A DNA stretch of 32,500 nt from Neocallimastix lanati (nom. inval.) (lineage: Eukaryota > Neocallimastigomycota > Neocallimastigomycetes > Neocallimastigales > Neocallimastigaceae). The notes under the pieces were generated by a model. The model made no database searches. It was not told where the DNA came from and worked only from the letters and a program-made list of their open reading frames with translations. The stretch covers positions 720,001 to 752,500 of the forward strand of contig JACVTC010000075.1 of assembly GCA_016946835.1 (NCBI GenBank), written 5' to 3'. Positions 11,416 through 24,157 of the stretch are shown here, piece by piece. A program made the position numbers and the translations under genes. The first letter of the stretch is position 1. Every line of letters starts with the position of its first letter.

Positions 11416-14400
11416 TGTAATCTGTATCTATCGTATATATATATATTATTAAATATTAAATATATTATTAAATATTAAATATATTGTAGTATTAAATATA
11501 TTGTAGTATTAAATATATTGAATTAAATATAATGATAGGTACTATTTAATATAATCTATATTTATTAGTAAAATGCTGAAATGGAGAATTAACTTTTATC
11601 TATTTTGAATGGATGAATGGATACATTTAAAATTTAAAATTTATATATTAATTTTTCCAATCTTACAAACTTTAAAATCCATTATAATCATTAGTTATTT
11701 AATATATAAAAATAAAAAAAATTAATATATTAATCCTATTAGTTTTTTGTTATTTTTATTATCTATTTTTTTTTGAATAGAAAAAAAAAATTATAAAACT
11801 CTAAAAATTATTTGAAATGACCTAACCATTTGTACTATAAAGGGTACTCTACTATCCGGAAATGGTATTCTACACTTCAATAAATAATAAATAAATATTT
11901 TTTTAAAAATAAAATATCTCATATATTTTCTATTCTAAGATAATATAAGCCTTTAAAAATTAAAGGAATTAAAGTAAATAAATGATTAATATAAATATTT
12001 TTTTTAAAAAATTTTTACAAAAAAAAGTTGAGAGAGATAATTATAGTTAATAATTTTACATATATAAAAATTAAAAAAAATTAATGTATTTGATGTTTTA
12101 TAATTAAAAATAATATATAATTAATGTACATTTATTATATAATAAATTTAAATAATAAATATCTTTAATATTATATATTATGTAATTAATGACATTTATG
12201 GAATAAATTTACATTCCAAATGGTTATAATAATCATTCTCTTTATAACAATAATACCTAATACTTTTTTTTTTAATAATAATTATAAAAATAATATTTTT
12301 TATTACACTGAAGTCTTAATTCTGTTGTTACTATTTTATATAGATATGAAAGCGGAATAATATAATAATAATAATAATTATAATAATAATAATAATCATA
12401 ATAATCATAATAATAATAATAATTATAATAATAAATATTATTTTGGTTAAGCCATAGAATAGACATACTATATAAATATTGTCATCTTATATTATGAGAT
12501 ATATTAACAATATAATATAAAAAAAAAAAAAAAAAAAAAAAACAGTTTAATTTTATATATATACATATATATATTTATTTATTTCAATTAACAAATAATA
12601 TATAGCTATAATTATATTTATTACTTTTTTTTTTTATTAGTAAACAATGTTTAAATATTAATATACCTATAATTTTTTGGTATGCATATATCACTACATA
12701 TAATTTTTATAATAATATAATATTATTAATAGTATATTATTATATATTTAATCAGTGAACATAATTAATAATATTAATTGTAAAAAAAAAATGTTTCTAA
12801 TTTTTATATATATATTATTATATGACTCCTATATGATTTAACTAAAATAGTACTTATTATAATTCCCACCTACATTCCCCTTTACCCAATAATGAATAAT
12901 TAATAAGATTAAAATTGATTCCATTAAATAATAATTCTTTTATTATTATAAATATTACTATAAATAATATGTGTTATCACATATTATGAAATATATTAAT
13001 TTTATAAAGTGTTTTTTTTTTTTTTTTTTTTTTTAATTATATAATTAAAATAATATAATTACAACTTTATTATTAGTAAACAATCTTTACATATTAATAT
13101 ATCTGTTAACTTTAACTTTATTTTATACATATATATAATATAAAACTTTATGAAAATGATATAAAAACAATATATACCAAAGGGAATAATTAATAATAAT
13201 AATGATACTAATAATTATGATTTATTAAAAATAATAAAAAAAAAAAGATAATCATTTTAGATTTCATAATTTTAATTTCTTTTTAAAAACAAGGATAAAG
13301 TGTATTTATTTTTTTTTTTTAAAAAAAAAAAAGATTATTAAATTATTTAAAGAAAATTATAAAAGTGTATGTAACAGACGAAATAATTAAACAAACAAAT
13401 ATATCCCTTTTTTAAAAAAAATATAAATATAAATAAAAATATAAATATATATATAAATATAAATATAAATAATAAAAATTTTAACATAAATAGACAGATA
13501 TATTTTTAAAATATCTTGGTATTCTTATTTTAAGATCACTAATAATAAGTATATGTCACGTGATATCTTATTTTGAATTTTTTTTTTTTTTTTTTTAATA
13601 TTTACTGTCACAAATTAAATACTATTAAAATAAGTAAATAAAGTAAACAATATCCTAGACATACTTATATTAATATTAATAATAAAATAAGTATAGAGTT
13701 TAATAATATTATTATCATTATTTAAAGTTTTCTTTTATTTTATATAATTTGTATAATTTTATATTTATTTTTTTATTTTTTTTTTCTGTTTTTTTTTTTT
13801 ATTTTTTTTTATTTTTTTTTTCTGTTTTTTTTTTAAATGTTTTTTAACTTTTTTCTTTCTTAATCGATTCTTCAATTTATCCATCCTAAATTTTTTATAT
13901 TTACTCTATATATTGATATATATAATAACTATATATTATAATATATTATATTTTTATATTAATAATTTAAATAATAATTTTTTTTATTTTCTGTATTTTT
14001 TGCATTTTCTGTATTTATAAAATTTATCAAAGTTTTTATAATTATTTAATTATTAAATAAAATAATAAAAATTTAATAACAACAATATAATAATAATAAT
14101 TAAAATAATTAAAAAATAAAAATAAAAACAAAAATTAAAATGGACTAATAAATGAAATAAAATTTCATCGAAATCAATTAATAATTATAACTATTTTTAA
14201 TTATTTAACAATAATTAAATATTTTTTTTTTCAATAATACATATAATAATTCATTATATTTGAATAAATAAATAAATAAATATATATATAAATAAATAAA
14301 TGAAATCTATTAAATCATTGACTTTAAAATTGTTGTTTAATAAAATCTCATAAATTATTTTAAATTAATACAAATAAAAGTGTTATTAAATAAATTCTCT

Positions 14401-15352
14401 TTACAATTATTAATATATCATTACTCAAAAGTTTTATTATTATTATTATTTTTTTTTATAAATAATAGCAATATTTATAAGTTTAATCATTAATGGGTCT
14501 ATTGTTGTTAAATCATAATAAAAAAGAATTTAATTATAAATAAGAATTTATCATTTATTTTATTTTATTTTATTATTATAGACAATTAAAAAAGTTATAC
14601 ATATATAATATCTTAATTTGTTAATAATATATATATTATTGTTTAAGAATATATATTTAAAAAATAGATAGGTTTAATAATAAAAGAATCTTTTTAAACC
14701 AATTTAAATATTTAAATATAGATAAATGGAAAAAAAAAAGCAAAATTGTTCACCTAACAAAATAAAATAAAAGTTTTAACTATTTTTTCGCTTTCTTTTT
14801 TTCTTTTTTTTAAAAAAAAAGTATTCATTAATTTTTTAATATAAACCTAATCCATTATTTTTTTTTTGGTTAAAAAAAAAACAAACAGACATTAATTTTT
14901 GATATTTAATTTTTGTATTTCATTAAACTCATTAAACTTTTTTTTTCTTTTCAATATATTTTATAACAAACATAAAATAAATACATACATGCTTTTATTT
15001 ATTATTACTAAATTGATCAATAACTGCTTGTTAAATTCTTTTTCTCTTTCACCTCATTATTATTATAAAACAAATTTCGTTTGTTTGTAAACAAAATATA
15101 TATCCTATTAATGCTTTTTTTTTTTAAAAAATTAATTATTTAAAAATAATAGTAAATGTTTTATTTATATTAATATATAAGATTTTTTTTTCTTTAGATC
15201 AATGGAACCATAAATATAAATATATTAAAATTAATGATAAGGTTGTTTTGATTTTTATTTCATTTCATTTTATTTTTATTTATCAATCAATCAATAAATA
15301 AAATTAATATAAAATAAATTAATATAAAATAAATTTATATAAAATTATTTAA

Positions 15353-15387
<35 letters not shown>

Positions 15388-15430
15388 ATTATAAATATTA
15401 AAAATTATAAAATTTAATTATAATTTTTTA
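11416..15430. other. AT-rich spacer, four kilobases without a gene
   Basis: I find no gene. Small islands of mixed composition occur at 11815-11880 (ACTCTACTATCCGGAAATGG) and 12865-12890 (CCCACCTACATTCCCC), but no reading frame spans them. A diverged duplicate pair lies at 12489-12665 and 12982-13101. Frames in this stretch (for example 12272-12466 and 14899-15090) are tyrosine/asparagine or phenylalanine/isoleucine translations of repeats. Confidence 0.6.
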
Positions 15431-16275
15431 AAAAATGTATCATTAATAAATAATTGAATAATAAATAATAAATAATAAATAATAAATAATAAATAATAAA
15501 TAATAAATAATTGAATAATAAATAATAAATAATTATAATAATAAATAATAAATAATAAATAATAAATAATAAATAATAAATAATAAATAATTGAATAATA
15601 AATAATTAATAATAAATAATTAAATAATAAGTAATAAATAATAAATAATAAATAATTGAATAATAAATAATAAATAATTGAATAATAGAAAAGAGTATTT
15701 ATTAATAAATAATAAATAATAAATAATAAATAATAAATAATAAATAATAAATAATAAATAAAAAATAAATAAATAATAAATAATAAATAATAAATAATAA
15801 ATAATAAATAATACATAATACATAAATAAATAATAAATAATAGTAAATAATAATATAAATAATAAATAATTGAATAATAAATAATTAATAATAAATAATT
15901 AAATAATAAGTAATAAATAATAAATAATTAATAATAAATAATTAAATAATAAGTAATAAATAATAAATAATAAATAATAAATAATAAATAATTGAATAAT
16001 AAATAATAAATAATTATAATAATAAATAATAAATAATAAATAATAAATAATAAATAATTAAATAATAATTGAATAATAAATAATAAATAATTGAATAATA
16101 AATAATAAATAATTAAATAATAAGTAATATATAATAAATAATAAATAATAAATAATAAATAATAAATAATAAATAATAAATAATTGAATAATAAATAATT
16201 AAATAATAAATAATAAATAATAAATAATAAATAATAAATAATAAATAATAAATAATAAATAATAAATAATAAAAT
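15431..16275 (-). repeat. Long (TTATTTA)n array, minus orientation, with higher-order duplication
   Basis: About 840 bp of AATAAATAATAAATAA units with frequent AATAATTGAATAAT and AATAATAAGTAAT variants. The same succession of variants beginning TTGAATAATAAATAATTAAT occurs at 15591 and again at 15870, 279 bp apart, so part of the array was duplicated as a block. The motif AAAAGAGTATTTATTAA, the complement of the one in the plus-oriented arrays, is at 15689-15705. Two overlapping long frames here are repeat translations only. Confidence 0.9.
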
Positions 16276-17098
16276 TAGGTAATAAATTCATAAATAGTTA
16301 ATAATTAATAAATAATAAATTTATTATGTATATATTATATATATATTATATATATAATATAAATAATATATATAAAATAGGATATATTATTGAAAAATGA
16401 CTTAATAAATAAATGAAATTAACAAATTTTTATTAAATAATATTTTTTAACATTTTTAATTTAATTCAGATGAAAATGCTTCAAATTTTAAAAATTTTAA
16501 AAAACAAAAAAAAACAAAAAAAAAAAAAGAATTCTTAATTTAAAACAAATATAGACATATACCTATAGAGATAGAGAAATAAAAATTAATAAAACGATTA
16601 ACACCAATCCAAACTAATTAATTAGAAGAGGAATTCCCTTTTTTTATTTATTATTATAAACTATTAATTATTTATAATTTATTCGATGGAATGGGAATAT
16701 CTATACAAGTATTTTAGACATAGAATCAAAAAAATAAGGAAAAGTATTGTAAATCTAAATAAATAGCTGTTTGATTGTATAAATTATGTAAGTCAAATTA
16801 AATAATAAATATATCATTTTATTTTATTTTATTTTTTTTTCTTTAATATATTTAATACAGATATAGTTATTTGAAACAATAATATTAAAATATAAAATAT
16901 GAATTATAAATAATAATAATAATACTATTATTGTTAATAATAATACCAACAATAATAACTTATTTTAATAGTAAAAAAAATATAAATAAATCTATAATTG
17001 TATAATTCTCACAATAAATAAATATTAATTAAAAAAAAAAAAAAAGAATAAAGAAAGAAAACAAATTTAATAAATAAAAAAAAAAAAAAGATAATTAG
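16276..17098. other. AT-rich spacer
   Basis: No gene. A somewhat richer stretch at about 16555-16790, including GAAGAGGAATTCCC and GGAATGGGAATATC, has no sustained open frame. Confidence 0.55.
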
Positions 17099-17267
17099 GT
17101 ATAACTAATAAATAAATAATTGAATAATTGAATAATGAATAATAGTATTAAAGAGTATTTATTAATAATTGAATTGAATAATATTAGATAATAATTAAAT
17201 CATAAATAAATAAATAAAAAAATAAAAAAATAAATAATTAAATAATAAATAAATAAATAATAAATAA

Positions 17268-17306
<39 letters not shown>

Positions 17307-17308
17307 AA
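17099..17308 (-). repeat. Short degenerate (TTATTTA)n array, minus orientation, running into (AAAT)n
   Basis: AATAAATAATTGAATAATTG units, then AAAGAGTATTTATTAA at 17150-17165, then an (AAAT)n tract at about 17262-17308. Confidence 0.8.
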
Positions 17309-17447
17309 TCCTTGTTAAATTATGAAATATTAAATTTATCAATATCATTTAATATTACTGTATATGGTAAGATTTAATTAATCAATCCTAATTATAATTA
17401 GAAATGATCATATAAAAGTTGAAAAGAAAAAAAGGTTTATTTTAAAG

Positions 17448-17478
<31 letters not shown>

Positions 17479-18025
17479 TTCTATATTTTTAATAATTTAC
17501 TAATTTGTAATGGTTAAAAAAAAATAAACCAATAAATAATATATTATTTTAAAAAAAAATAAAAAACCTTTCTCATTTTTATAATATCGTTTTTTATTTA
17601 AATAATATTTATTATTCATTAAATACCCGAGAATAATAACATTATAATAACATTATTATTACTTAATATATGCTCTTTATTTTATTATTGTCAAAATTAA
17701 TAATTATCATTTAATTAAATTATTGATTTCATAAATTAATCTTTTTTATTATTATTTAATAATCTATAGTTTTAAATAATTATTATTATGATCAATATAA
17801 TAATTATAAAGATTGTAATAAAAAACAAACGAAAAAAAGAAAAAAAAATCATTTAATTATTAATTAATATAATAAATCATATATATATTATATAAAGAGA
17901 GTCCTCGATGAAAATATTTATTAGGTTTGTAATTACTACTATTATTAATATGTCCTTTTTTTTTTTTTTTTTTAATATTATTTAATACTTTCATTATTCA
18001 ATTTCATAATAGTTTTCTTTCATTA
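17309..18025. other. AT-rich spacer
   Basis: It contains a (TTA)n tract at about 17447-17476. No coding signal was seen. Confidence 0.55.
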
Positions 18026-18145
18026 AGAATAAAATATTATTTATTATTTATTAATAAATACTCTTTTTATTATATATTATTATTTATTATTATTTATTTA
18101 TTATTTATTATTTATTATTTATTATTTATTATTTATTTATTAATA
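18026..18145 (+). repeat. Short (TTATTTA)n array, plus orientation
   Basis: TTATTATTTATTAATAAATA precedes CTCTTTT, giving the conserved word TTAATAAATACTCTTTT at 18051-18067, followed by about 75 bp of TTATTTA units. Confidence 0.8.
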
Positions 18146-18749
18146 TTTATCTTTTCCTTTAAATTTCTTTTCTTAGATTTTATTTTATTTTTTTTATAAA
18201 CTAAAAATGAAAAAAAAATTAAAATTTTGTAAATTAAATTGAATATATATTTCAGTATAATAAATAATATAATATTAAATATATTTAATATATTTGAATT
18301 TTAAATAATAATATTAAATTATACTTTATTTAGGTAAAATTATAAAAAAATAACAAAAATTAAAAAAAAAAGTAAAAATTAAAATATAAAAAGTATATAT
18401 ATTAGAATATAATGCAAATTATATAAATCTTTAATTGAAATCATTTTAATAAATTTTTACGAAACCAAAAAAATGACATATTATATATTATATTTTATTA
18501 TATTATAATATTTATTTAGATATATTTGTTTCTTTTCTATAGAATAATATTGTAATATATTACTCATATTTATTAAATAATTTAATTTGTCGAGTCAAAT
18601 GTTGATTTTTTATTTATTCTATTTAATTATATATATTATATTTTATATTTAAAATATAAATGAATAAATAAATAAATAAATAAAAATAAAAATTAAATAA
18701 AAAAAAAAACAAGATTATAATTAATTAACAAAAAAGGAAATTAGTTAAA

Positions 18750-18865
18750 TCTTTTAAATAAATATAAATATAAATATAAATCTTTTAAATAAATATAAAT
18801 ATAAATATAAATCTTTTAAATAAATATAAATATAAATATAAATCTTTTAAATAAATATAAATCAT
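18750..18865. repeat. 31-bp minisatellite, about 3.7 copies
   Basis: The word TCTTTTAAATAAATATAAAT starts at 18750, 18781, 18812 and 18843, an exact 31-bp period. The last unit is truncated. Confidence 0.9.
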
Positions 18866-18997
18866 TTAATATATATAAATATAAACATAGTAATTATTAA
18901 AATGTATTTTTTTTTTTATTTTATATTAACAGTTATTTATTTATTTATGAAATTTTCAATTCATTAATCCAATGGTCCATCATATTAATCCATTGAA

Positions 18998-19035
18998 TTT
19001 GAATATATTTTATTATATATTAAAATATATTCAAA
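18998..19035. repeat. Perfect 15-bp inverted repeat with 8-nt loop
   Basis: TTTGAATATATTTTA and its exact complement TAAAATATATTCAAA flank TTATATAT. The hairpin lies about 760 bp upstream of the pyrophosphorylase start codon. In DNA this AT-rich, chance inverted repeats are common, so a role is not claimed. Confidence 0.7.
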
Positions 19036-19373
19036 TAAATAGTAAATAAATATAATAAATATAATAATTAATTAATTAATTAAGAAAGAAAAAAAAAAAA
19101 AAAGATTACGAAATTTATTAGTATTATTTTTAATTTATTTATTTTCGAATTTTATTTTTAATATGATTTGAAATAGAAATAATACAAATATTTATATTAA
19201 TGATGATATATTTATTTACATTGATATTATATATTCAATATCATTTATTAAATACAATTTTTAATTGTTTTTTTTTTATGCTTTTTTTTTATTATATTTG
19301 AAAAAACTGTAAACAATTAAAAAAATTTATTTATTATTATTATTTTTTTTTTGAATTTCGAATTTTGAAAAGG

Positions 19374-19418
19374 TATATAAATAACTTCATTTTTTACCTT
19401 CAATTTTTTTTTTTATTC
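19374..19418 (+). promoter_or_regulatory. Candidate core promoter: TATA box plus oligo(T) tract
   Basis: TATATAAATAA at 19374 is followed about 25-45 bp later by a T-run (19405-19418). This TATA-then-oligo(dT) pairing is the usual Dictyostelium core promoter form. It lies about 380-420 bp upstream of the ATG at 19796, so if real it implies a long leader or a 5'UTR intron. TATA-like words closer to the ATG (near 19756) are an alternative. Confidence 0.3.
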
Positions 19419-19795
19419 TTCAATTATTTATTAGATAAATAAGAAGTTTTTTTTATTTATTAAAAATTGTACAGAAAATATTATAAACATAATCATTAAT
19501 CATTTTATTTTTGTAAATTCTATCTTAATTTATTTGTAAAGTATTCCTACTTAGTTGATATATTTTTATATACAAATAAAAAAAAAATTTTTATTTTAAG
19601 AAATAAATAATAAAATTAAAACAAATAAAAGAAAAAATATATATATGTTAATTATATAAATTTAATATGGTGTTTTCTTTTTATTTTAATTTAAAGAAAT
19701 AATATAAAAATATTTTCAAAGAATATAACTAATATATTTTAATTATAAAAAATAAATATATAAATATTAGGTATAAAATATTAATTTAAATCAAA

Positions 19796-21968
19796 ATGTC
19801 TACTCCAGGAACTCCATACAACGGTGGCCCATTCGAACGTATTCGTTCCCTTTCTGTCACTGTAAGAATCTTTTTTAAAAGAAATATTAAGATATATTAC
19901 GATATAATTATTATTTAAAATATAATTGAAGAATATAGAATATATATGTATATAAAAAAATAGTAACATTATAATAAAATATTTTAAAATTGAAAATATA
20001 ATAATTATTATAATATAGGGTTTTGAAGCTAACACTATCAGCGTTGCTTCTAAACAACTTAGAATTGAACTTGATAAATTAGCTAGTCAAATTAGTAATG
20101 ATGAAAGACGTGCTGTAAGCTCATAATTTTTATTATTCTTTAATAAATAAATAAATAAAATAATAAAATAATAAAATAAAAAATTTATTTAATATTAACG
20201 GAAATAAATATATAAATATTTTTATAATTTAACTTATGATCAATATTAAAATTATTTAATAAGGCTTTCGAAAATGAAATGGATAACTTTTATGCTTTAT
20301 TCAAGAGATATCTTCAAGAAAAGACTTCTACTAAGAAATTGTAAGTGAATCATTTAATTTATATAATTGATGAGTAATAAATAATGAAATTTTTGTAATT
20401 GGAGAATAATTGATATTGATTGTAGATAATATAGTTATATTTAAATATATTATATTTAAAGTTATGATATAAAATAAAAATATGAAAAAAAAAAATTTTT
20501 TTTGACCAATTATATTAAAGTTTAAAAAAAAAAGGATCATCCACAGAATAAATAAAAAATTAATAGATGATTAATTAATAATCATTAATTTTTATTTTAA
20601 AAAATTGTAAATAATATTAAATGTTTTTTTTTTTTTTTTTTTTTTAAAACTTTTTTTTTTTTTTATTGATTTTTTAAATCTAGAGACTGGGATCTTATCA
20701 AGTCTCCAAGTTCTGATGAAATTATTCCATACAAGAATTTAGTAAAGTGTACTGAAGACAAAGAAAAGGAAATTTTAAATAAGCTTGCTGTCTTAAAACT
20801 TAATGGTGGTTTAGGTACTACTATGGGTTGTGTTGGTCCAAAGAGTGCTATTGAAGTCAGAGATAATATGACTTTCCTTGATTTAACTGTCAGACAAATT
20901 GAATACTTAAACGAACAAAATGGTGTTAATGTTCCATTCATTTTAATGAACTCTTTCAATACTGATGAAGAAACTAAGCGTATTGTTCAAAAGTACACTG
21001 GTCATAATGTTAACATTTTAACCTTTAATCAATCTCGTTTCCCAAGAATTAAGAAGGATTCTCTCTTACCACTTGCTCGTACTCCAGATGATGAAATTTC
21101 TCACTGGTACCCACCAGGTCACGGTGACTTATTCGAATCCTTATACAACTCTGGTGTCTTAGATCGTCTTATTGCCGATGGTAAGGAATACATTTTCATT
21201 TCTAATGTTGATAATCTTGGTGCTACCGTTGATACTTCTATCTTAAACCATATGATTGAAACTGATGCTGAATTCATTATGGAAGTTACTGATAAGACTC
21301 GTGCTGATGTTAAGGGTGGTACCTTAATTGATTACAATGGTCAAGTTAGATTACTTGAAATTGCTCAAGTTCCATCTGAACATGTTGATGAATTCAAATC
21401 TATTAAGAAGTTTAAGATTTTCAACACTAACAACTTATGGATTTCCTTAAAGGCTCTTAAGCGTGTTATGGAAAACAATGAATTAAACCTTGATTTAATT
21501 GTTAACAACAAGACTTTAAATACTGGTGAAAAGGTTATTCAATTAGAAACTGCTGTTGGTGCTGCCATCAAGCACTTCAAGAAGTCTCATGGTGTTAACG
21601 TTCCAAGAAAGCGTTTCTTACCAGTTAAGAGTACTTCTGATCTTTTCCTTGTTACTTCTGATTTATACAAGCTTCAACATGGTCAACTTATCATGAATCC
21701 ACAAAGAATGTTTAATACCGTTCCATTAGTTAAATTAGGTGATCACTTTAAGAAGGTCGGTGACTTCTTAAGTCGTTTCCAAAAGCCACCACACATTTTA
21801 GAATTAGATCACTTAACTGTTACTGGTGATGTTACTTTTGGTAGAGATGTTCAACTTCGTGGTACTGTTATCATTGTTGCTAATAGTGGTTGTAGAATTG
21901 ATATTCCATCTGGTTCTATTTTAGAAAATAAGGTTGTCTCTGGTAACCTTCGTATTCTTGACCATTAA
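19796..21968 (+). CDS. UGP: UTP-glucose-1-phosphate uridylyltransferase (UDP-glucose pyrophosphorylase), complete, four exons
   Basis: Exons are 19796-19861, 20019-20114, 20264-20340 and 20684-21968. All introns are GT..AG (157, 149 and 343 bp) and junction phases agree, giving 507 residues, the usual length for eukaryotic UGPases. The cytosolic enzyme makes UDP-glucose from UTP and glucose-1-phosphate, feeding glycogen, trehalose, cellulose and glycosylation. Visible motifs: [17 protein letters not shown] at 118-134 (nucleotide-binding loop), FNQSRFPRI at 194-202, WYPPGHGD at 221-228, SNVDNLGA at 253-260 (metal and sugar-phosphate region), ADVKGG at 287-292, [10 protein letters not shown] at 366-375, and [13 protein letters not shown] at 388-400 with the conserved catalytic-type lysine at 396. 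The C-terminus (about 456-507) has the [13 protein letters not shown] pattern of the left-handed beta-helix used for oligomer contacts. The ATG follows an A-rich leader (TCAAAATG). Codon choice (GGT, GTT, AAG, CCA) suggests strong expression. D. discoideum has two UGPase paralogues; I cannot say which one this matches. Confidence 0.96.
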
Positions 21969-23240
21969 GGGAGTTTTTTTTTTTTTTTTTTTTTTATTTT
22001 TTTTTTCTAAAATAAAATAAACTAATAAATAAATTTCTTTTACTTCTTTATATAAATTAAAAGAAAGAAAAAAAAATAAAAGAATCTTTATTAGTTTATA
22101 ATAGTGTTCTCACCTAAAAGAAAAAAAAAAAAAAATTAAATTAAATTCCTTTTTTTTTTCTATCCAATAAAAATTGAATGTAATATAAAATTTATATTCA
22201 ATTTTTTTTTATTTATTAAATCTGTACAAAAAATAGTCAATTAAATCTATGTAGTTAATAATAGTATTTATATATTTATATAAATATATAAAAGATCAAA
22301 TTATCAAGCGGATTTTATTTTATTAAATTTTAATTAATTCAAGAAAATACTAAAATCATAAAAAAATATTCAGAAGTTTATTTTGGGGAGATTAAAATAC
22401 AAACCAAAAAAAAAAAAAAACCAAAAAAAAAAAAAAAAAAACAACAAAAACCAAAAAAAAAATCATGAATAATAATTAATTTAGTTGTATTAAATCCAAA
22501 CAAAAAAATAATTTTAAATAATTAATTTATTTTTTAAGTTTTTTTTTTTTTTTTTTAAACATAATTTTCTCTATCATAATTAACATTCCTTTTTTTTTTT
22601 ATATAAAAAAAAAAAAATATTACATTTTTTTATTAGTTTATAAAATTATAAATATAATTATAAAATATAAAATATATATTATATATTTATATTATTTTTA
22701 ATTTAATATTTTTTTCTATTTATTATATTTAATAAATAGGGGAAATATCCTTTTATAAAGATTAAATTTAATATAATATATAATTTTAAAATATAATAAA
22801 ATTTTTTTCATTATCTTTTTTTTCTTTTTATTTTAAAAAAAAAAAAATTACACTTTATTATTAAATATGGTAAAGAAAAAAAAAATTTTTTTTTTTTTTT
22901 TTTTTTAAATATTTCTTTAAAGAAAAAGAAATGAATAAAAATTATTGTATTATACTTTTTTTTTTTTTTTATTTATACACTTTAAAAAATATATAATAAT
23001 ATATACATATACTTATAAAATATACAGTATAAAATAAAAATTTAAAAATATATATGTATATATATATATAAATAAATATAAATTATAAATATATATTTTT
23101 TTGTAGTAAAACTTTTTTATATGTAAAATAAATAACTAAAAAATAAAAAAAAAATTTTTTTTAATAAAACAATAAAACATAATATTTTTTTTTTTTTTTG
23201 TGATAATTAGTAAATATTGTATAATAATCAAATAGTGTAA
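21969..23240. other. AT-rich 3' flank and spacer
   Basis: The pyrophosphorylase stop codon is followed at once by GGGAG and a long T-run, then by alternating A and T homopolymers. AATAAA-type signals are plentiful (from about 22013), so the poly(A) site cannot be singled out. No further gene seen. Confidence 0.6.
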
Positions 23241-23491
23241 TGGTAAAACACAAGTATCATTACTACTTAAGGTAGTGAATCGTTCAAATTGGTTAAAAAA
23301 AAAAAAATTGGGTTAATACAAGTAATTTTTTTTTTTTTTTACTGAATAATGAGGTGTTTATAAATGTATAGTATGGGACATGGTTACCGATGATGTCACT
23401 TCCTTCTTGGTAGAAGAGAGGCAAACATTCTTGATATTAAATTATAAAAAATAATAATAATAAAAAAAAAAAAAAAAAAAAGGAATGGAAT

Positions 23492-23527
<36 letters not shown>

Positions 23528-23994
23528 TATTATTATTTTAAGAACCATATCATTTCAGAAAAAAAAAAAGAGAAAAAAAAAAAAAAAAAAAAAAAAAATA
23601 TCATTTCAGAAAGATTATTCTAAAAACTAAAAACGCCATTCTTGGGGCGATCTACGCCTCTCTTTTTACAGAAATTATGCCTAAAGGCTTGTACACTCTG
23701 ACAAGGGTTGTACTATTCTGACAGTATAAAATGCAAACTAATCAGGGGCTTCAACACTGAAAATGTAATAAGACAAGTTAGCAGGAGGGCCAATGCTTCT
23801 GAAGGAGAAGAAGACCAATAATTTCTTTTCAGATCGTCAATTCAAACCCTAAACATAAGGAAATGAGGTTCGTTGTATACGGAACTTTTTTTTTTTCTAA
23901 ATTTATTTATACATTTTATTTTTTGAATATTACTTTTTTTATTTCATATTATTATTTAAAATATTATTAAGTTCTAATTGGACAAACTATATTT

Positions 23995-24025
<31 letters not shown>

Positions 24026-24157
24026 ATTAATTCTGTGTTTTTTTTTTATTTTTTATTAAAATTAAAAATATTCAATTCATGTAATTAGTAAATGAATAAA
24101 TAAATAAAGATTAAAGTTCTCAATAATTTTTGATTATAAAAAAAAAAAAAAAAAAAT
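23241..24157 (+). repeat. Dispersed segment, copy 1, ending in poly(A)
   Basis: This stretch is homologous, in the same orientation, to 29990-30727. Shared landmarks in order are GTAGTGAAT..TCAAAT, CTGAATAATGA, TCCTTCTTGGTAGAAGAGA, AGGAATGG..ATGTTTTTTT, ACAGAAATTATGCCTA, AAGGGTTG, CTGAAAATG, TAGCAGGA, CTGAAGGAGAAG, ATTTCTTT, GAGGTTC, TTTCATATTATTATTTAAAA and ATTCATGTAATTAGTAAATG. Both end in an A-run (here about 24139-24157), after which similarity stops. The middle part (23620-23890) has much higher GC than the surroundings. No frame stays open through it. A retroelement 3' end, an old gene duplication or an RNA gene pair would all fit; I do not recognise the sequence. Confidence 0.7.

Noticed and set aside
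12272-12466. Tyr/Asn-rich minus-strand ORF
   Set aside because: Translation of an (AAT)n/(TAATAATCA) microsatellite.
14899-15090. Phe/Asn/Leu ORF with a non-ATG start
   Set aside because: Lacks GC rise, ATG start and splice support; typical chance frame in AT-rich DNA.
15418-15823. Two overlapping Tyr/Leu/Ile ORFs of 132 and 67 residues
   Set aside because: Pure translations of the 7-bp array; 7-bp units read through all frames without stops on one strand.
9136-16275. CRISPR-like or telomere-like appearance of the regular short repeats
   Set aside because: There are no unique spacers between units, and the arrays are internal and contain only A and T apart from rare variants, so a eukaryotic simple-sequence satellite explains them.
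19781-20035. Minus-strand ORF of 84 residues across the first exons of the pyrophosphorylase
   Set aside because: Covers exon 1, intron 1 and the start of exon 2 on the opposite strand; mostly AT-repeat translation.
20663-20959. Minus-strand ORF of 98 residues
   Set aside because: Antisense shadow of exon 4 of the UDP-glucose pyrophosphorylase gene.
23244-23312. tRNA-like sequence: a TAGTGTAATGGTAAAACAC D-arm-like part, an AAGTA/TACTT stem with 7-nt loop, and a TTCAAAT T-loop-like part
   Set aside because: The acceptor arms do not pair, the base after the D-stem is missing, position 33 is C, and part of the sequence recurs in dispersed copy 2 where the fold is lost. At most a relic or a chance resemblance.
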